This document shows positions 1 through 9,961 of a stretch of DNA of 11,787 nucleotides, piece after piece. Position 1 is the stretch's first letter. Every line of letters starts with the position of its first letter. A program made the position numbers and the translations under genes. Below the pieces are notes generated by a model. The model saw nothing but the letters and a program-made list of their open reading frames with translations. It did not search any database and was not told the origin of the DNA. Source of the stretch: Larix sibirica (taxonomy: Eukaryota; Streptophyta; Pinopsida; Pinales; Pinaceae); contig NWUY0300059239.1 of the NCBI GenBank assembly GCA_004151065.3, positions 1 through 11,787 of the forward strand, given 5' to 3'.

Positions 1-305
1 CAAAATGTTGGGGATTTTAACTGTCTTTCTAGGACAACTAATTATCACTCACATTAATTATCAATCCAGGGTCATTTTTTTTTTAGGGTTGCGTGCAAAG
101 TCTATGTAGGATACAATTTCCTCTGTAATGTTGAGCCTATGATGATCATTTAGTATGTAATCAAGAACTTAATCATTCCACTCTTCTTTGAAGGAAACAC
201 ATTCATAAAATCAACACCAAAATAAATTGCAATCTCGATTGGAAAGGAAATTAATTATAACTCACACAATTTGCAAGGAAAAGAATCACACAAGCAACCT
301 TTTCT

Positions 306-418
306 ATGAAATAAATCACACCACTCTTCACTCATAAAATAAATCACACAATTCACTTCTTGTAAAGGAAATCACACAACTCACTACTTGTAAAGGAAAT
401 TTCACAACTCACTGCTTG
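306..418. repeat. Degenerate tandem repeat, four units of 28-29 bp
   Basis: Four consecutive units can be laid out at 306-333, 334-362, 363-390 and 391-418. Each has the pattern AAA-x-AAATCACAC-AA-TCACT-x-CTTG. The last two units differ at only a few positions (TCACACAA versus TTCACAA, and TACTTG versus TGCTTG); the first two are more diverged. Sequence just upstream (about 240-305) has similar words such as GGAAA and TCACACAA and may be older, blurred copies. This is a minisatellite-like array with no coding content that I can see. Confidence 0.75.
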
Positions 419-1003
419 TTTAATCTATGTAACAACCAATAACAACACTTCCAAGCAAACCCTAGCTCACAATGATTTTAAAAAGAATCCACCTGCTATA
501 GTAAAAAGAATATTGTTATGCAAAATAATTTCAATGAAGTAACAACTATGACCTAATTCACTAACCAAACTGTGGAGACAATGATAGTGATAGGAATTAT
601 TTGTTCTTCTCATCAAGTGATCAGTTCTGCAATTAATAACTTGTATAATTAATGACCATCAGAAATAAATTGGCACATTCATGAATTATCCACATCTACA
701 AAACACCAAATTAGAAAACAACTTTAATCAAATCTATCTAACAAAACAGGGAAAGTGGTAGCTCCTGATTAGTGAAGGGGTCCCTTCCTTCTCTAATTAG
801 TGTCATTGAAACAACTCACAAGTCAAAGTTCAAATCACACAAGCCAACACACCTTTTATTAAGAAAAGGAAATGATACAATAAGTTTTACAGCTTGCTAC
901 TTTGTTCCATGTTTTATTTATCCAACCCCCTAAACCCAGGAGGGATCAATCTCTTTATACATTCTTTCCAATAATAGTTCTCTCAAAATAGAATATATAA
1001 ACT

Positions 1004-1028
1004 CCTTGAGAATAATAGATTCTCAAGG
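1004..1028. repeat. Perfect 10-bp inverted repeat, 5-nt loop
   Basis: CCTTGAGAAT (1004-1013) is followed by AATAG and then its exact reverse complement ATTCTCAAGG (1019-1028). It could fold as a small hairpin in DNA or RNA. No T-run follows it and there is no gene nearby, so no function is assigned. Confidence 0.7.
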
Positions 1029-1200
1029 TCATTTTTATTGATACATGGCATAAGGAATGTCATACAATTATGATGTTACAACTGATATTTATAAAATAAA
1101 ATATTCATTACATAATCATAGCCATAAATAGTTGTAACAGTTAAGGCTTCCTCATCCTCTTGCTGACTAGATACTACCATGTTGGTTCTTGACTGCTCCT

Positions 1201-1238
1201 ATACTTGAGCATCAGTCAAAGACTAAATGCTCAAGTAT
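1201..1238. repeat. Perfect 11-bp inverted repeat, 16-nt spacer
   Basis: ATACTTGAGCA (1201-1211) and TGCTCAAGTAT (1228-1238) are exact reverse complements. The spacer contains a second pair of related words (AGTC at 1214-1217 and GACT at 1221-1224), so the loop can be partly closed. It lies 170 bp from the hairpin at 1004-1028. No function is evident. Confidence 0.7.
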
Positions 1239-2193
1239 CACGAAATATTGACAATATCATGGCTTTAGGAAGTAACAACACTTCAAAAAGGAAACGTGAC
1301 CCTTGATCCCATACAAGAGTAGTAACTTTTAATGCATTAGTTTCATCCTACCAATGCATGCCTCAAGCTTCTTAATCAGTGACCCATAACCAAGCACACA
1401 ATCACTTTAACAACCTGTATTATTACTCAAAATAATGCAATACTAAAAAAGGTTGTACCTTGGGTTAGGGCATGAAGTTATAGGAAATATAGTATCAAAA
1501 AGGATGAAATATAATTCCAGATGGCTTTGATCAAGGTAAATGAGTGGAAAAAAGAGGTCAAATTATGGACCCAATAGAGGCATCAAAATGTTTCTCCAAA
1601 TAAGCAAGCCAAATCAGGTTTGTAACTCAAAAATATGATGGGATGTTGTCCCTAAAGGCCAAAATATTGGGAACCCAAAACAACCCAAACAAAAGAAAAT
1701 TTTAACTATTATCCATGAGTTCGGGAGTCCTTAAACTCTTCAATATCCTATATATTTCACTATGAAATTTTACACCAAACATGTAAGATACCATGTCATT
1801 TCTATAAGAACATGATCAGTCTCTAGTGAAGTCTATTTTTAATTAGATATCTAATTAGTATGAAAAAATAGTTATTCATGAGTCAGGTGACAAAGAAACT
1901 TAAAATATGCTTGCATTCATCCCTGTTTCTAATGAAGTAAATCCTAATTTTCCTTCACTTAAGTAGAAAATGATTAATCTTTTAGTGTTTAAAATATGCC
2001 CATATTTAGCAAGAGAGATATCCTAGACAATTTCTTATTGAAATCCCTGCTTGAGCTACAAATGCAATGTCTAATATCTATAAAAAAACAACACACACTT
2101 ATATCACGTGATCAAGAACTAAAATGAACTGAGAAAGAGGATAGAATATAACTCAGACAAGGAAACATGTTTTCAATAATAACAAAGTTCTCA

Positions 2194-2219
2194 ATAATCC
2201 TCCTCCATAATCCTCCTCC
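2194..2219. repeat. 13-bp perfect direct duplication
   Basis: The word ATAATCCTCCTCC occurs twice head to tail (2194-2206 and 2207-2219). This is a simple replication-slippage type of duplication in otherwise unremarkable sequence. Confidence 0.8.
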
Positions 2220-5198
2220 AAATATAATGCATACAAACAAAAAAATCAAGTTAGTGGAGCAAGCAACTACAAAATATTAGGCACACACTTGATAATAGCG
2301 AGCCATTTTCTTATTGATAATATTTTATATTTACTTCTATTAAATGTGCATCATTATTCCATGTTAAAGAAAAACATATTAACTAGAGTTTAAATATCTA
2401 TATGAAAATATTACAAATTATAATAGGAATAGTTGATCCCTTTGTTTTAAGGATACTATAATTGCTAATGTAGTCCCCCTCAAAAGACATGCCAAGTGCA
2501 AAAATTCCTTTGGGGTAAATATAGAAGGAAGCCCGTTCTTATCCAAGGCAAAAAGGAGCTTCTCAACTCACTGCATGAAGAAAAAAAACTTGCACTAAGA
2601 ATTACTGCGATTTCCTGCTTCTTAATGAAAATGCGTTGTTACATCTTAGGATATCAAAGTGAAAATAGATAGCAAAAAAATTATCCATGCCTTTTTATTT
2701 CTTTTACACCCAAACTTCAATGAAACTACAACTGATTACAATGGTTTTCCAAAAAACAAATTTATTGTACTATATTATTTCGTGCCTATATGTTATCATT
2801 AATATTGAATGTTGTTATCTCAATAACTTATATTCATATTTGAAGATAATATAAAATAAATCTTCATCTTTCATGGTTAGTTTTTTAGTGCTTCAGTTGT
2901 TGAAAAAAATGATAGGTGCCTTGCTTGTTTTTAGATAAAAACTTTTAAAAGATAGACCAAGTGTAGGAACTGGAGGTTATCATGCTTCAAAGGTACACAT
3001 AAGATTCTAGCTCATTTTTTCTAGGATTACTATTCCTATTCTAAGAGTGTATAGGATATTAGATTTATGGTTGAACTTTAGCTACTTTACCTATATATGT
3101 TATTGAGATTAGCATACCATGGTTGTGAAGTTGATATCTCATCAATTAACATTACCTTACTTTATTTCACGGTTTGGAAGGCTCCATTCATAGGCACCAA
3201 TGTTGAGCACTATGTATTATTTTTAATTTTTTTAGGTTGGGTCATTCGAAATGAATGTCCTCAAATAATAACATGACATAAAAATCTAGGTCAAAATTCT
3301 ATGACAAAATGGGGCACTATAGGTAATAGAAGCTCGAGGAAAATTATGGAACCATTATAACTCTTAATTAGATAGAGAGCATGAAAAGCATTCAGCCATG
3401 ATGTCTAGCTAAAATTGGATGTCCTTGTGATAGATAAAGAAATAGTTGGATATGTAAGATTTGGAATCTCTCTTCTCATTAAAAGAGAAGAAACTATGAA
3501 CCTGTAGTTATCATTCATGGATCTTCAACAAATTCTAACATGAATTATAACCATTCAAATTACGTTCATTTGGAATTGACCCTCACATTTGTACTCATAT
3601 GGTTTTGTTTCCTACATATTTTTAGGTCAACCTCTATACAACAATTAAATTTAACCTCTCTCTCTCCATTTTTTCTCTTCATATCATGTATACAACTAAT
3701 TGTTACAAATAAATTTTAGATTTATTAATTCTCTTTCCAACAAACATTAAGCACTCTCCAAAAGCCAAGGTGATGCCCCACTTACTGATTTGATGGCCTT
3801 TAGCATAATTTGTCTAATAGTCTTACTAAATTCGTAGATCTATTTATATGCATATTTATTTTTGTGTTGAATTATACTACACTCGCTTAGTCGTTTGTAA
3901 GAGAAAGCAAGTGTCCATTGAGAAAAATGTTGGCATGAAGGATTATCACTTGAATTGAATTATGAGTGTAATTGTTGTCCATTAAGTTTATCATAGAAAT
4001 GTTAAGAGTGCTTGTTCTCTAAACATATAACCACCATTACAAATAAAAAATTTAAAACATGGGCACACGGACTATTAAACTAAGCTCTTATTCAAGCATT
4101 ACAAAGTAGAACACATAGAGTCACAAGTTGCCAAAATCATATCTAAACCTTGAGATCCTTCTCACTCTTGAAAGAATATACCAAACATAAATGAATTTTA
4201 ATTTCCTAGGAATCCGTGTTTTTGAAATGGGTAGGCTATAAGCCTATCATTTACAAATTAGAATATTTTCAAAGTCACTCAAAGAGGAGTAGATACCCAA
4301 GAGATTAGGATACAATGACACATAGAGATAGATGTGGTGGGTGTTTCTCGTTGAGATGTTCTTGGCTACAAAGGAACTACGTTGAGGCATCTAAGATTCT
4401 CATTACACCTCCAACTGGTTCTTGAGGCCAGAGGGGGTAACCTCAATGATGTTTAAAGAATCTAGCTACCCATTGTCACCCTTAGGGGAAAGGCATACTG
4501 AACAAAATAATAGTTCAGTAACCAACACAATTTTTTTCCTAAAGCACATTATAGTTCAATTCTCGATATTTTACTTTGATTGCAATTGAAACAATAAATT
4601 AACTATTTAAACTCCTCAAAAGAAATAAAGTAAAACACTAGGGTTCCTTGCAATGATTAGGTCACAAAAAAAACTACTAGTGTTTACACATGAAATTTGA
4701 GAATCTTCAAAATATCACCACATAAATATTGACCAAACAATGGAAGTGATTCCAAATTGAAAATTTTCAAGATTTACTTATAAACGTAACCTCTTGGATA
4801 AACGAGCAATCATTTTTTGGCAATAACCAAAATTCACAAATAACTAAGAGTTTTTTACAGACTGGTATAATGAAACGATGAATCTTTTAAAGGATTTCCA
4901 ATTTGCAATTCATAATACTCTTTATTTTAAGAGCTATGCTCGATGATCTTCACTCTTCAAGGATAGACACATTGTCAATCTCCGAAAAATGTTGATTGTC
5001 TAGTCTTTGATCCCTTTCATCTTGATATATTATTTCTTTGCAACAACTTTCATAGAAAACCTCGATCAATGAGGGAGTATTTCTAAAATTAGTTCTCGAT
5101 CCCGATCTTCCCACAATTTTCTATTGGAAAATAAATACACTTGAATGACACTTGTACCTATTCTCATCTTATCTGGCTTGCTTGGGATGATGATGAGG

Positions 5199-5220
5199 GA
5201 CCCTACGATGAAGTAGGGTC
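5199..5220. repeat. Perfect 8-bp hairpin, loop GATGAA
   Basis: GACCCTAC (5199-5206) and GTAGGGTC (5213-5220) are exact reverse complements separated by six bases. The hairpin lies inside the decayed minus-strand coding sequence, beside a Ser/His-codon-rich stretch (repeated ATC at 5187-5197 on the complement), and may be only a chance by-product of that sequence. Confidence 0.6.
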
Positions 5221-6627
5221 TATAGTTTCAAACCTATTAATATTTTTCCATTCCCATCCTGTTGGATAATTAAAATTCAACATATTTATTTAAGCTATAT
5301 CCAACTGAGTTACATATTGATAATAAGTAGAGGCATAAAGATTCTGTAAAATATTTTGTATTTCAAAAGAAAAATTCTTCATCCTGTAGCATAGTAAACT
5401 GTTTCCGATCCTAAAATATTACTTCAATTATGAGTCTTAGTGTTCTAAACTTCACTGATAAGAAAATTTCTTTCCTTAATCTGATCTTGTAGAATAACAA
5501 CTTATTCTTCTTGTGTTGCAATAGTCTTTTTAAGACATTGAGTCACTTCTACTTCTTTTAAATTCAACTAAGACAATGTTTTGGTCAATTATTCTAAAGT
5601 ATGCTCTAGTAAAATTAAAGGTCTTTCTGCAATGTCTTCTTGCTTTTCTTTTTCCAATATCTCATTCAAGCATTTATACAAATTAACTTTATCATTCAAT
5701 TTCATTGCTTGCTCCAACAATTTCTCTTTCTCCCAATGAATTATCATAAGCTAATTGGTTTGTACATGTTCTATAATAGGCATCTTGAGCTTCCCTTTCA
5801 AAACTTGTATCTCCACATATTTTTCCTTGATAAGGGGCTACATTGACTAAAGGCCCTATGGATTATCCCCTAGAGCAATAATATTCTACTCAAGAGCATA
5901 TATCTTTAGCTACTTTGATTTATTGGCAGTACTTTATTTCTTCAATTGTTTATCAACTTTCTTCACTAGAGTCTGTAGCTTACCCATAATAGTAGTGGTT
6001 TTTAATAAATCCCTGAAAACCATTTCTCATGTCTACTTGTGTAAATCAATTTTATCAATAGCATATATTTCATATAATTCAAATATGATTTGGGTAGCTC
6101 TATAATATTCAACTGACTAAAATGTTTTTTGATTCAGGTTCGATAACAACCCTATTGAATGTCCCTTCCTTAAAATGCATGGCAAAAAGTAATCTAGGTT
6201 GTGCTTCCTCCTTTTTCCATGTCTGGGGGTACATCTCCTTATTTTATTTATCAATTGTCTTTTAATATCCATTATATGGGTGAACATATCTATTTTAGTT
6301 TGTTTTTCTCCTTCTGTAAATGATGTCCCTATTTGATGAATCTCTTCCCTAGGAATCAAAATAAGAGGGGTAAGGCATATTTCATGAAATAAAAAGAAGT
6401 AATCAAGATTCTATCAAGTCACTTTTCACCAATTGAAATGAATTGATGTAAGATATAAAAGTCACATCTACCAATTCCTGATAGCCCCTTGATTGTTCCC
6501 TTGGCACCCTTATGGTTTTTCTACAGTTTTGAGCTATAAATATATTTTATTTCTTGAAATTCCAAGTCACCAATGTTTTTCTTGATTCTTCTTATGTACC
6601 TACTTATTACAATATTCTAATGGTCAT

Positions 6628-6962
6628 ATATTGACTTTTGTTGACTACACTTCGTAAATATCATGGTTAGGTTTGTTGGTGACAGGTTGTGGTACTAAAT
6701 CTCATAATTGTTATTGCAGGTTATGCACTTGTCCTTTGGAAGCCTAGTGTCTAACATGATTGATACATATTTTGGACGTAAAGATATTAACCGAATGGTT
6801 AGCATCTTTATGCAAAATCTAGATCATATTAGACAATAAGCTTCCAAAGGACAGGCACAGAACCCACAATAACAATTATGAGATTTAATATCACAACATG
6901 CCAACAATAAACCCAACCATGATGTTAATGAAGGGTAGTCAACAGAAGTCAATATTTAATCA
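6628..6962. repeat. Large inverted duplication (giant hairpin) within the decayed ORF
   Basis: The left arm (about 6628-6792) and right arm (6797 to about 6962) are inverted copies, roughly 85% identical by eye with a few small gaps, separated by only four bases (GAAT, 6793-6796). The longest perfect block is 21 bp: TAAATCTCATAATTGTTATTG at 6696-6716, with its exact complement at 6867-6887. The right arm, read on the minus strand, continues the reading frame of the upstream coding relic (WYFDANPMIKY then VVILNLIIVIVGSVPVLWK). The left arm, read on the plus strand, gives the matching VVVLNLIIVIAGYALVLWK. So the left arm is a flipped copy of part of the coding sequence, not an ordinary pair of terminal repeats. 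It is palindromic almost to its centre, and a transcript from either strand could fold into a stem of about 165 bp. Confidence 0.85.
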
Positions 6963-8072
6963 TGGGATTCGCATCGAAATACCAATTTTCTCCCCTTTCT
7001 ATCCGATGATTGGACATCATAAGAAACATCTGATGGTACATAGAAAATGGTGTTTCTATTCTAATGTCCGTTACCCACACAGGATGATAATGAAATGGTT
7101 TTGGTGATATTGGTATGTGAAAACATCAGTAATTATGTAGGAAGTTCGTCAGAACCCTACCTTCTGAGCATTGATCTCTAAAGGTCAGACGTCGGAGGGG
7201 AATTAAAATTCCAACTTCAAGTCATCGATGAGCATCAATGATTTTTCCGTTGTTTTCAACAACAAAGTATCATTGCAACATGTAGTGAATGTTGGTAGGT
7301 GGTCGGAAGGTTGACAATGTGTCCAACATTCATCTCCCATAAATATTCCATGTAATCAATAGTTTCATCATAATTTCATCTAGGTAATGACACGTATATC
7401 TTACAATGAGCTTACAACACAATATTTTTTACTTTCAAAAATAACTATGATCCAACTTTCCTCTATCAAAGGTGTTGTCAGCATAACGTTGCATTTGGTT
7501 CCCTTTTGTACAAGTGAATTTATATTCACTACTTAGTTGAATGCCTTGCAAAGTTCAATATAAGGACAAAAGACCATGCTACAAATAACAAGCTGCCTTT
7601 TCTAAGAAACACAAACCTATAAGGTTTACAAGAAAATAGAAAGCCTCATTTAAGCTATGGTACTATTAGGTTCTCCTTTTCCGAATGATCATGGTTGATT
7701 GATGTTGAGTTTCTCACATTTATTGTTAATATCCATTACTAGACCAAACATGACTTAATGGGTATCACACAATATCATAACTTATAACAAACATAAATCT
7801 GTTGTACTGTGACCATTTTTTTATCATTCCTTAAATTAAAGAAAGACAACACCAATCAATTTTGCATTTTGACTTTTAATTCTGCAATACATATGAAGTT
7901 TTAAATATTAAAATAAAAGGGGTTAAGACAGGTTTTTGTGTGCAATCATTTAAATCAACTGAAAAGTTGAGAACTCATAAGTTAATATTTTAAAACTAAT
8001 TCAAAATTTTGTAATATAATCTTTTTACTTTCTTTTCATAGTTTTTTCTCTTTTAATTTTCCATCCTTTGGA

Positions 8073-8112
8073 TTTATTCTCATTCATTTTTTTCTTTTGG
8101 GATGAGAATAAA
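8073..8112. repeat. Perfect 11-bp inverted repeat, extendable to 18 bp
   Basis: TTTATTCTCAT (8073-8083) pairs exactly with ATGAGAATAAA (8102-8112) across an 18-nt pyrimidine-rich spacer. Extending outward gives 15 of 18 matched positions (8066-8083 against 8102-8119). It could be the core of an old miniature inverted-repeat element, but no target-site duplication is visible. Confidence 0.6.
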
Positions 8113-8433
8113 GTTAAAGAACAAAAGCTAAAACCTAAAGCCTATTTACAATATCGACTTTCCATTTTTGGAATTATGCACAGTTTGGGTTTTGACTAAT
8201 GAAGTCTAAACAATTGTTGTTCCAAGTGACAAGGGCAATTGTAATAAAAAATTCATCTATACATTATGTATTTCATAAAATTAAATTGAGTTAAAAATTA
8301 AAACTCAACCTAAATTGCTGTAATTTTTCCTCAACCTACCATGTTGCATGCTCTCTCCTCCAAGGCATACAAAGTGGTTCACCTTATCCTCCCATTTGAA
8401 CATCAATCTACTCAAACATCTCATGACAGGCAT

Positions 8434-8452
8434 TTCATGTATATTACATGAA
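8434..8452. repeat. Perfect 8-bp inverted repeat, 3-nt loop
   Basis: TTCATGTA (8434-8441) and TACATGAA (8445-8452) are exact complements around TAT. This is a short AT-rich palindrome of the kind expected now and then by chance in such sequence. Confidence 0.6.
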
Positions 8453-8813
8453 CATATATTTCATTTATTTATTTTTTAACTTTTTAGAGGGACAAGGGAG
8501 AGACCATAACTAAATTTTCATTTGGTCATGTTGATCTCTTGTTTTTCATCAAGTGTGGACAAAGAAATTATGTTCCACACTAATATATAGTTGGGATAAA
8601 GTCACAATGTTATTATATCAATAATTGGCTTTACAAAGTAAAATTATAAATATTTTTATTAACATCATTAATATTGAAGTTGTATCCAATAATCCAACAT
8701 AGAGCAACCATAGATATTTTTTGCACCCATAGTAGAAAGGTGAAGTCATAGCCTAGGTAGATGTGTGACATCTATAATGTTAATAAATTGAATTGAAAAA
8801 AATTGAAGTCCAT

Positions 8814-8834
8814 AAAATTTTAAAATTTTAAAAA
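8814..8834. repeat. Self-complementary A4T4 repeat
   Basis: The 8-bp word AAAATTTT is repeated two and a half times. Each unit is its own reverse complement, so the run is both a tandem repeat and a palindrome. A4T4 tracts of this type are known to be intrinsically bent. No adjacent gene gives it a role. Confidence 0.7.
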
Positions 8835-9516
8835 TAACTTACCATAATATTGAAAAACTAGAAAAAAGGGACATAGTAATTATAAAAAAATACAATAATA
8901 AAACAATAAATATCCATCTACCCCCTATATTTTAAGCACCTCAAGAAATATGTCTCTTGCATTTGATCCCTCTTGGTGCTTGATAGATACAGGTTTAAGA
9001 TGGATATATGCCAGTACTTTGTAAAACTAGGAAACCAAACATTAAGGCATATGATTCAACATTATCCATGTTGTTATTCATGTAGGTAATCAATGACGTG
9101 TAAATGCAAAAAGAGTAATCTAAAGATATAATTTAATGCAAATTTCCACATTTCCATTATTCAAAAAGTTTAAAAATGAACAAAAAAATCCTATTATATC
9201 CCTTCTATGGAAAACCAAATATAAGGCAATGCAACTGCATGTTCCAACTATTACTTGAAATATGAGAGCTCAATGAAGTTGGGAAATAAAGAGAAGAGAT
9301 ATCAATGTATACTACAAAGAGATTGATAAATATAATACTTCCATCCAATTGACTTACTATTGTGAATGAGCAGAAAACACCCACACTCAGATTGTCCATC
9401 CTGTAAAGTTTTTCCCTTGAAGGTAACCAAGATATATATACAATGAGCCAATGCCTGTATTGGTAGGGCCTATCATCTCTTCAAGGCATGTGGAAGGGAA
9501 CTAATGGGAGGATAAT

Positions 9517-9571
9517 ATGGTCCTCTAGAGAGTACCCCGAATGAACAAAATTGCTATTACCAAAATTGTAG
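9517..9571 (-). pseudogene. Possible decayed C-terminal exon of LSM5
   Basis: On the minus strand this segment reads CTACAATTTTGG...GCAATTTTG...GGGTACTCTCTAGAGGACCAT. It resembles the end of LSM5, where family members have a D-Q-I-L, then N-I-A-I-L-V, then G-G-S-P-E-D order. In the sequence the piece GCA ATT TTG gives A-I-L. After a one-base shift the following codons give V-H-S-G-Y-S-L-E-D against the family's V-P-G-G-S-P-E-D. Codons between the Q-I-L part and the A-I-L part appear deleted, and no stop codon follows at the expected place. A pyrimidine-rich stretch ending in TAG at 9576-9578 just upstream could be the old splice acceptor. The piece is 390 bp downstream of the clear LSM5 exon on the same strand, which supports the match, but the alignment alone is weak. 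The middle part of the protein, E-I-T-A-E-G-R-R, was not found between them. Confidence 0.4.
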
Positions 9572-9955
9572 ATGGCTACAGTGTGAAGATAAAACATATG
9601 TAAGCATATGGTGTTGACCAATCTAAGTAACTGATAATGTGGGTGCTTGTTAAGCATAGAGCTATATTTTTCACCCAACTCAAAATCATTTTCTACATTT
9701 TTCTCGCACAAAGGATTTGAGAAGAATTGTGAAATAATTGTGACACTAAAATAATTATAGATTTCATCGTATAATGCTAAAAAACATTGGGAAAATTTAC
9801 AACAATGCTAGTTTTTTATATGAATAACATAGATAAAAACAAACAAAAAAATTGTTTACATTAAAGTGTAAACATTCCCCACTTTAGAGAAAATGAAATG
9901 GTAAGGAAAAAGTGAAAAAAATAATATCATTTTGAATACATGTTGAAGGTTTGAA

Positions 9956-9961
9956 ACTTAC
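9956..9961 (-). promoter_or_regulatory. Splice donor of the LSM5 relic
   Basis: The six minus-strand bases GTAAGT are a perfect match to the plant 5' splice site consensus. They sit exactly where the LSM5 reading ends in phase 2, inside the tyrosine codon. The site fixes the 3' limit of the exon and shows that this copy came from intron-containing DNA. Confidence 0.75.

Larger units (their letters stand above)
419..4880. other. Gene-free AT-rich stretch
   Basis: I see no open reading frame of useful length, no recognisable protein motif and no RNA gene on either strand here. The sequence is AT-rich with many stops in every frame. It holds the short inverted repeats listed separately, a short CT run (3656-3666), and many short A and T runs. 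No long terminal repeat pair, primer-binding site or polypurine tract could be identified by eye, although much of it could be old transposon sequence. The first 305 bases of the window are of the same character. Confidence 0.6.
4950..7110 (-). pseudogene. Decayed coding sequence of unknown family with coiled-coil C-terminal part
   Basis: Read on the minus strand, this 2.1-kb stretch gives protein-like sequence in three frames in turn. Positions 7110-6797 read in one frame (for example VTDIRIETPFSMYHQMF and GENWYFDANPMI). Positions about 6610-6300 read in a second (IGDLEFQEIKYIY, IKGLSGIGRCDFYILHQFIS). From about 6360 to 4950 a third frame is used, with an 80-codon open piece at 6120-6359, then a long Glu/Lys/Leu/Gln-rich, coiled-coil-like part at about 5990-5460 (LNEILEKEKQEDIAERPLI), and a 56-codon open piece at 4953-5120. 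Frame 3 alone has about 15 internal stops between 6120 and 5460, so it cannot be translated as it stands. The large inverted duplication at 6628-6962 also breaks it. I do not recognise the family. The size, the coiled-coil tail and the decay suggest a transposon-derived protein, but no reverse transcriptase, integrase or transposase motif was seen. Plus-strand open frames in this interval are its antisense shadows. Confidence 0.55.
7111..9480. other. Gene-free AT-rich stretch
   Basis: No supportable gene is present on either strand. Positions 7130-7330 are somewhat richer in G and C than the surroundings and could be the start of the decayed element to their left, but no protein-like reading could be carried through them with confidence. 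From 7800 the sequence becomes very AT-rich with short inverted repeats (8073-8112, 8434-8452, 8814-8834, and a 7-bp stem at about 8287-8308). An open frame at 9205-9399 (minus) has a low-complexity hydrophobic and serine-rich translation with no recognisable motif. Confidence 0.55.

Noticed and set aside
1-60. TGTTGGGGATTTT near position 6 as the start of a long terminal repeat
   Set aside because: No second copy, primer-binding site or matching CA end was found in the window.
3838-3856. TATAAATA-like word on the minus strand as a promoter
   Set aside because: Such words are common in AT-rich sequence and no transcribed or coding sequence follows it.
5199-5220. Hairpin as a bacterial-type terminator
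   Set aside because: The sequence is eukaryotic in character, there is no T-run after the stem, and it lies within a decayed coding sequence.
5640-6105. Two plus-strand open frames (5640-5846, 5923-6105) with hydrophobic, Phe/Leu-rich translations
   Set aside because: They are the antisense of the Glu/Lys/Gln-rich minus-strand relic; their hydrophobic look is the usual result of reading such sequence backwards.
6898-7107. Plus-strand open frame across the right arm of the inverted duplication
   Set aside because: The minus strand gives a better protein-like reading there that continues into the right arm; the plus-strand frame has no known motif.
9205-9399. Minus-strand open frame of 64 codons
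   Set aside because: Low-complexity serine and isoleucine-rich translation with no motif, no splice or start support, and a length expected by chance.
9481-9711. Minus-strand open frame of 76 codons taken as an independent small gene
   Set aside because: Only its part near 9517-9554 resembles anything known (the LSM5 C-terminus); the rest looks like intron sequence.
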